Source: Candidatus Kapaibacterium sp.
GTDB taxonomy: Bacteria > Bacteroidota > Ignavibacteria > Kapaibacteriales > NICIL-2
NCBI GenBank assembly: GCA_025055755.1
Contig: JANWWF010000001.1
Coordinates: 414,670 to 478,669, forward strand
Direction: 5' to 3'
DNA length: 64,000 bases
This document shows, in pieces, positions 59,624-64,000 of this stretch. Position numbers and translations under genes: made by a program. A model generated the notes under the pieces. The model did not search any database. It was not told where the DNA came from and saw nothing but the letters and a program-made list of their open reading frames with translations. Position 1 is the first letter of the stretch, and each line of letters starts with the position of its first letter.

Positions 59624-61981
59624 TTAGCGGAGCGTAATGTACGTCACACCTGCATCGCCCTGACCTGGTGTACCAGTTTGAAAGGAAGCCACCAGGGGGT
59701 GCTCGCGCAAGTACTCATGAACAGCGTTACGGAGCTGACCACTGCCAGTGCCATGCACTACTGCTAAGCGCAAAACGCCGCCGACAACGGCATCGTTGAG
59801 CGCGCGTTCTATTATTGGCAGTGCCTCATTGACACGCAATCCCCGAATATCAAGTTGCGTGGGAGCGTCGAGTTTAAGTGGACGGGTTGCTGTGCTCTGC
59901 TTTGGCAATGCTGCTGGAGCGTGAACTCGACGTACTGCATCAGGGGATACACTAATCCGCACTGCACCTACTTCAAGGACAACCTTTTTCGGTGTTACCT
60001 CGACAACGGTCCCCTGTTGACGTGTGCCAATTATTTCTGCGGTATCCCCCACCGAAACAGGTTCAGCTGTCGTTGCGCTTTCTGAGGTCCCTGGCATTGT
60101 ACGGGCAACTTCTTCTTGCAGCTTTTGCAAGGCTACCCGCGCTGCTTCAAGCGATCCTTGCTGCGCCTGTGCGCGGATTTGCCGCAATTCCTCCTTGAGC
60201 TGTGCGATAAGATCAGCAGCCTCCTGGCGGGCAGCATTCATGAGCGCAGTGTACTTGCTCTTGAATTGTTGGAATTTGGCTTCGTATTGCTCCTTGTATT
60301 GCTTTGCTTGAAGCTCATGTTGTGCAGCCATCGCCGAACGTTCTTCCATCGTTTTGCGGAGCTCATGCAGCTGTTGAATGCTCTCCTCAATGCGCGCATG
60401 AGCAGAGCCAAGATACTGGCGTGCCCGCTCGATCACTGGTTCAGGCAGCGCTAATGCATGTGCCAGCTCTATAGCGTATGAATTGCCGGGTACACCCGGC
60501 AAAAAGCGATATGTTGGCTCTAAGCGCTCAGTGTCGAATTCCATGGAGGCATTGAGCAAATGGGGCCGAGTCAACGCGTATGTTTTGAGAGTAAACTGGT
60601 GTGTCGTAGCAACTATGTATCCACCACGGTCGAGAACTTCATCAATGATTGCAGCGGCTAATGCGCTTCCCTCGCTTGGATCTGTCCCCGCACAGATTTC
60701 ATCAACAATTGCAAGCGTAGTCTCGTCACACCGCGCAATAATATCACGCAATCGAACAAGCTGCGAGGAGAACGTCGAAAGATTACTCTCGATGCTCTGG
60801 TGATCCCCAATTGCCGCAAGAAGAGTCACTGGCGACACCTTCATTTGTCCCAATGGGAATATACCCGCCAGTGCCATCGCGACACTTACACCGATTGTCT
60901 TAATTGCAATCGATTTCCCACCCGCATTCGGACCGCTGATGAGGTATCCGCGATGCTCACGGTCAAAGCTGACACTCAACGGAACAACCTTGTTGTGCCC
61001 TTTAGTAGCAACAAGGAGAGGGTGGTAGACCTTGTACAGCTCAATAGTGCCATCGCTGACAATCTCCGGACGCATGCACTGATATTGTTCAGCAAAGAGG
61101 GCACGCGCTCGCAGAGAATCGAGCAATGTCAGTGCTTGGTCCGCTGCAGCGATTTGCGATGCATACGCCCCAACCTCGGCTGTCAATGCCTGTAAAATGC
61201 GGATGATTTCGCGCTCTTCGGCACTGCGAAGCTCAGCAAGTTGGTTGTTGAGTTCGAACACCTCGCTGGGTTCAAAAAAGACCGTTGCCCCGCTTTGGGA
61301 AATGCCGTGAATAATACCTGGTAGTGCCCGTTTGTATTCAACCTTAAGCGGCACCACCATGCGACCATCGCGAATGGTATAAAACTCATCCTGTAGCAGC
61401 TCTTCATCTCCCAGTCGCTGAACAATACGCCGCAGCTTATTGCGAAGTGTGTAACTGACACTTGCGATCTCCGTCCGAATACGCCGCAACTCCTGCGAGG
61501 CATCATCACGGACGCTCGCGGTTGGATCGATCGCATCATGGATATGACGCTCAAGCACGCGGAGGTCAACCAGCGATGTAGCAATAGCAGCAAGTTCAGG
61601 AAGGTCCTGGCTTCGCTCCCGCAGAAAATGGAGCATGCGTCTGCTCACGCCAAGGAGCTCTGCTATCGTAAGTAGCTCGGAGGCGCTCAAATATGCTCCT
61701 GCAATTGTTGCGCGATGGAGAAGCCTGGTCGGATCATCCGTGCGATCGAGGGGTAAATCCTTCCCCTGCTGTCGCAAAGAGAGAATCTCCGCAATTGCTG
61801 CATGGAGAGCATTGCATCGCTCACCATCCCGCATCGGTCGTAACTCTCGAATCAATGCAGCTGCGCGTTCGGTCAATGCAAATGGGGTTACAAGCTCAAG
61901 TACTTTGTCGAATTCCAGCTCGACAAGTGAGCGCTCCTCCAGCGTGGTGTGGACAATTTTACTCTGCACGGCTGCGGTCAT
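59624..61981 (-). CDS. mutS2: Endonuclease MutS2
   Basis: A 785-residue protein: clamp/core region, ABC-type ATPase with Walker A 'GPNAGGKSIAIKTIGV' and 'LAIVDEICAGTDPSEG', 'VATTHQF', a helical coil, and a C-terminal Smr domain 'LDIRGLRVNEALPIIERAL' with 'VVHGTGSGQLRNAVHEYL'. MutS2 lacks the mismatch-binding domain and limits recombination or rescues stalled ribosomes. The ATG at 61981 gives the family start 'HTTLEERSLVELEFDKVLELV'; a frame from 62116 would add 45 residues of unlikely sequence. It is divergent from mfd. Confidence 0.92.
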   Translation of the reverse strand: MTAAVQSKIVHTTLEERSLVELEFDKVLELVTPFALTERAAALIRELRPMRDGERCNALHAAIAEILSLRQQGKDLPLDRTDDPTRLLHRATIAGAYLSASELLTIAELLGVSRRMLHFLRERSQDLPELAAIATSLVDLRVLERHIHDAIDPTASVRDDASQELRRIRTEIASVSYTLRNKLRRIVQRLGDEELLQDEFYTIRDGRMVVPLKVEYKRALPGIIHGISQSGATVFFEPSEVFELNNQLAELRSAEEREIIRILQALTAEVGAYASQIAAADQALTLLDSLRARALFAEQYQCMRPEIVSDGTIELYKVYHPLLVATKGHNKVVPLSVSFDREHRGYLISGPNAGGKSIAIKTIGVSVAMALAGIFPLGQMKVSPVTLLAAIGDHQSIESNLSTFSSQLVRLRDIIARCDETTLAIVDEICAGTDPSEGSALAAAIIDEVLDRGGYIVATTHQFTLKTYALTRPHLLNASMEFDTERLEPTYRFLPGVPGNSYAIELAHALALPEPVIERARQYLGSAHARIEESIQQLHELRKTMEERSAMAAQHELQAKQYKEQYEAKFQQFKSKYTALMNAARQEAADLIAQLKEELRQIRAQAQQGSLEAARVALQKLQEEVARTMPGTSESATTAEPVSVGDTAEIIGTRQQGTVVEVTPKKVVLEVGAVRISVSPDAVRRVHAPAALPKQSTATRPLKLDAPTQLDIRGLRVNEALPIIERALNDAVVGGVLRLAVVHGTGSGQLRNAVHEYLREHPLVASFQTGTPGQGDAGVTYITLR

Positions 61982-62136
61982 CGAAAGTTGCTTCGAATGG
62001 TTGTCTAACAGAACACAAGGCGCAGGCAGTTTCTCTGGCATTTTGAAGAGCTGGCTACCATTGTATTGACTGCCAGCAGTAACTGCAATATCGCACTCTC
62101 GCCTCGATTTGCTCATTTGTCATTGGAGAGTGCTGG

Positions 62137-62144
62137 TATTTTTG
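62137..62144 (+). promoter_or_regulatory. TAnnTTTG-type -7 element before mfd
   Basis: Plus-strand TATTTTTG followed by C, 27 bp before the mfd ATG, with a TTTG 17 bp upstream. Confidence 0.5.
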
Positions 62145-62171
62145 CGTGCTTTGTTCACTGCATGTCTTTAT

Positions 62172-64000
62172 ATGCAGCACCGAATTGCCCCTTTAGAGCA
62201 GGTTCTCGAGCGCATCCGCGCAACTGATTGGTACCGCACTCTTTCTACTCGTCTCCGCGCAGACCAAACCACCTCGGTCAAAACGCTCCACGGTTCACTT
62301 GGCGGCTTTGTCATAGCAGCACTGCAACCAGTGCTCAATCGGCAACTTGTCGTCGTTACCGATACAGCAGAGGTGGAGCGCTGGGTACACGATCTTCGCC
62401 AGTTCGACATTCCCGCTCAACAGTGCATTCCAGGGCGTCGCCGCAGAACAGATCCTGAGCACCGCGAGCTTCAGCCTGCTCTCGACGCCCTTTCGGCGTA
62501 TTGGCAGGAGCGCTCCACAGTGCTTGTGCTCAGTCCTCAGTCGTGGCAATTGCGCTTGCCACCACCAGATTGGTTTTCTGCTCATGCCATCGCCATTCGC
62601 CGCGGCGATACCCTGCCGTTTGAGGACTTTTGCCAATACTTGATTCTTGGTGGATACCATCGGAGCGATTATGTAACCGAAGCAGGGGAAATTTCCATAC
62701 GTGGGGGCATCGTGGATGTTTTCCCGTTAGGCTGGCAATTGCCACTACGGTTTGAGTTCCTCGGCGACACGATTGAATCCATCCGCGAATTCGATCCGCT
62801 TTCGCAACGAAGCATTCGCCCGGTGGAGTCTGCCTTTCTGTTTTCTGCGTATCCTCGCGATGAGCATCACTTCACCACTACGGTAGAGGACTTCATCGAA
62901 CCTTCTGCCTTAGTTGTCATCGAGCATCCGGAAGAAGTCCAGCGGCAGTTTAACGAGCAAGGAACCGTTGCGCATCTTGATCGCTTTACGCGGCTTGCTA
63001 TCAATCCCCTGGGGCATGCAGATATCACCGTTCAATCATCTCCGCAACCAGCATGCCGCTCGGCGGTCGCAATGCTATACGACACTTTGCTCGAGTTAGA
63101 GCAAGCAGGTTCGCTGGTGCTCCTGTGTGCTGATAGTAGCATCCACCTGGAGCGTCTGTCGGCCCTCTTGCGCACAATGGCAGAACAGCGCCCAGCCGAG
63201 GAACAGCTTCACCTTGACCGTATTCTCCTTAGCCCACGAACGCCGGATGCGGGATTTCTGCTTGTGCGCGATGGAATTGCTGTCATTACCGAGCATGAAA
63301 TCTTCGAGCGTCGCCGTGCAGTAACAGAACAACAGTCGCGCACAAAGCTCACTCTCCGCCAGCTCCAGCAGCTTCGCCGCGGCGATTACCTGGTGCACAT
63401 TGACAAAGGCATTTGCCAATTCGACGGCTTAGAGACCATCGACATCGGTGGTCATAAGCAAGAGTGTGTACGGCTGCTCTTCGCCGATGGCGATGTGGTG
63501 TATCTGCACCTGAACTACATCACGAAGCTGGAACGTTACTCAGCAGTCGAAGGACAACCTCCTGCGCTCAGCAAACTTGGCACGCGTGAATGGGAGCGGA
63601 AAAAATCCCGCATCAAGCAAAAGCTCAAGGACCTTGCTCGCGATTTGATCGCTCTCTACGCCAAACGTAAAGCAACCCCAGGCTTTGCATTTCCGCCCGA
63701 CACGGTGTGGCAAACCGAGATGGAAGCCTCGTTCATGTATGAGGACACTCCTGACCAAGCGCGTGCAACGCAGGAAGTCAAGCGGGATATGGAATCGCCC
63801 ACGCCAATGGATCGTCTTATCTGCGGGGACGTCGGTTTTGGAAAGACAGAAATTGCCATCCGCGCTGCATTCAAGGCTGTGCAGGCAGGCAAGCAAGTTG
63901 CAGTGCTCGTTCCCACAACCATCTTAGCCCGCCAGCATTACGATACCTTTCGAGAGCGTCTGTCGCGTTACCCCGTGCGGATCGAGCTTCTAAGCCGCAT
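62172..64000 (+). CDS. mfd: Transcription-repair coupling factor Mfd (3' partial)
   Basis: At least 609 residues, running off the right edge. UvrB-like N-terminal part ('IRGGIVDVFPLGW', 'FEFLGDTIESIREFDPLSQRS'), CarD-like RNA polymerase interaction domain ('GDYLVHIDKGICQFDGL'), 'DLARDLIALYAKRKATPGF', then the translocase with Walker A 'GDVGFGKTEIAIRAAFKAV' and 'VPTTILARQHYDTF'. It removes stalled RNA polymerase at lesions and recruits UvrA. Normal length is ~1100, so the C-terminal helicase half is missing only because the window ends. ATG 62172 follows the -7 box at a suitable distance. Confidence 0.95.
   Translation, partial: MQHRIAPLEQVLERIRATDWYRTLSTRLRADQTTSVKTLHGSLGGFVIAALQPVLNRQLVVVTDTAEVERWVHDLRQFDIPAQQCIPGRRRRTDPEHRELQPALDALSAYWQERSTVLVLSPQSWQLRLPPPDWFSAHAIAIRRGDTLPFEDFCQYLILGGYHRSDYVTEAGEISIRGGIVDVFPLGWQLPLRFEFLGDTIESIREFDPLSQRSIRPVESAFLFSAYPRDEHHFTTTVEDFIEPSALVVIEHPEEVQRQFNEQGTVAHLDRFTRLAINPLGHADITVQSSPQPACRSAVAMLYDTLLELEQAGSLVLLCADSSIHLERLSALLRTMAEQRPAEEQLHLDRILLSPRTPDAGFLLVRDGIAVITEHEIFERRRAVTEQQSRTKLTLRQLQQLRRGDYLVHIDKGICQFDGLETIDIGGHKQECVRLLFADGDVVYLHLNYITKLERYSAVEGQPPALSKLGTREWERKKSRIKQKLKDLARDLIALYAKRKATPGFAFPPDTVWQTEMEASFMYEDTPDQARATQEVKRDMESPTPMDRLICGDVGFGKTEIAIRAAFKAVQAGKQVAVLVPTTILARQHYDTFRERLSRYPVRIELLSR

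Noticed and set aside
1-64000. CRISPR arrays, insertion sequences, prophage genes or rRNA operons
   Set aside because: No direct-repeat array, transposase, integrase, phage structural gene or rRNA sequence was seen on either strand.

Overview
The window looks like a chromosomal segment from a Gram-negative bacterium of the Bacteroidota/Chlorobiota (FCB) group, most likely a Chlorobi-, Ignavibacteria- or Kapabacteria-like lineage. The reasons are: a type IX secretion C-terminal sorting domain at the left edge, a PorQ/PorV-like protein, a GldL/GldM-like pair, Ig-like (Big_5) and carboxypeptidase-regulatory secreted proteins, a mitochondrial-type citrate synthase, and repeated TAnnTTTG promoter elements, the Bacteroidota-type -7 box, in front of tRNA genes, rpsA and mfd. 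This lineage call is inference, because no 16S or marker comparison was possible. No transposase, integrase, phage gene or CRISPR array was seen. Genes are very tightly packed: at least eleven stop/start junctions are exact ATGA overlaps, and four convergent gene pairs overlap at their 3' ends.

Region by region. 1-3.9 kb: the end of a secreted T9SS cargo protein, then a metal-uptake set of a small Cys/His protein, a ZnuD-like TonB receptor and a His-rich lipoprotein. 4-7 kb (minus): wecB-era-E1 alpha chain. 7.1-11.4 kb: heparinase II/III-like protein, Wzx-like flippase and FtsX. 11.5-16.5 kb (minus): a small secreted protein, PorQ-like protein, thioesterase, parB, parA, Nudix hydrolase and a 3-methyladenine glycosylase. 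16.6-22 kb (plus): a second flippase, Big_5 lipoprotein, pdxB, rfbC and a DRGH endonuclease. 22-35 kb: tRNA-Pro, an SRPBCC protein, ferritin, an ABC exporter, an M1 aminopeptidase, a peroxiredoxin, folate, peptidase and housekeeping genes including mazG, and a LytR-CpsA-Psr protein. 35-41.7 kb: LolC/E-like permease, yraN, an RsbW-like kinase, then a MerR-WD40-CarboxypepD-OmpA operon and a FAD oxidoreductase. 41.6-48 kb (minus): rpsA, cinA, pnuC, a fused HAD phosphatase-CMP kinase, and ispH. 48.2-51.6 kb (plus): LptF/G permease with a GldL/GldM-like pair. 51.5-64 kb: mltG, citrate synthase, tRNA-Val, membrane pyrophosphatase, obg, an unknown 660-residue protein, mutS2, and the start of mfd.

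Functional threads. Envelope and T9SS biology recurs (sorting domain, PorQ-like, GldL/M-like, LptF/G, LolC/E-like, OmpA-like, MltG, LCP). Polysaccharide assembly is served by wecB, rfbC, two flippases and the heparinase-like protein. NAD salvage is suggested by adjacent pnuC and cinA, and DNA maintenance by mpg, mutS2, mfd, parAB, mazG and Nudix. The most unusual items are the in-frame HAD-Cmk fusion, the diverged GldL/GldM-like motor pair, the rpsA leader with mutually exclusive helices, the consistent TAnnTTTG promoter set, and the tandem CarboxypepD proteins behind a MerR regulator.
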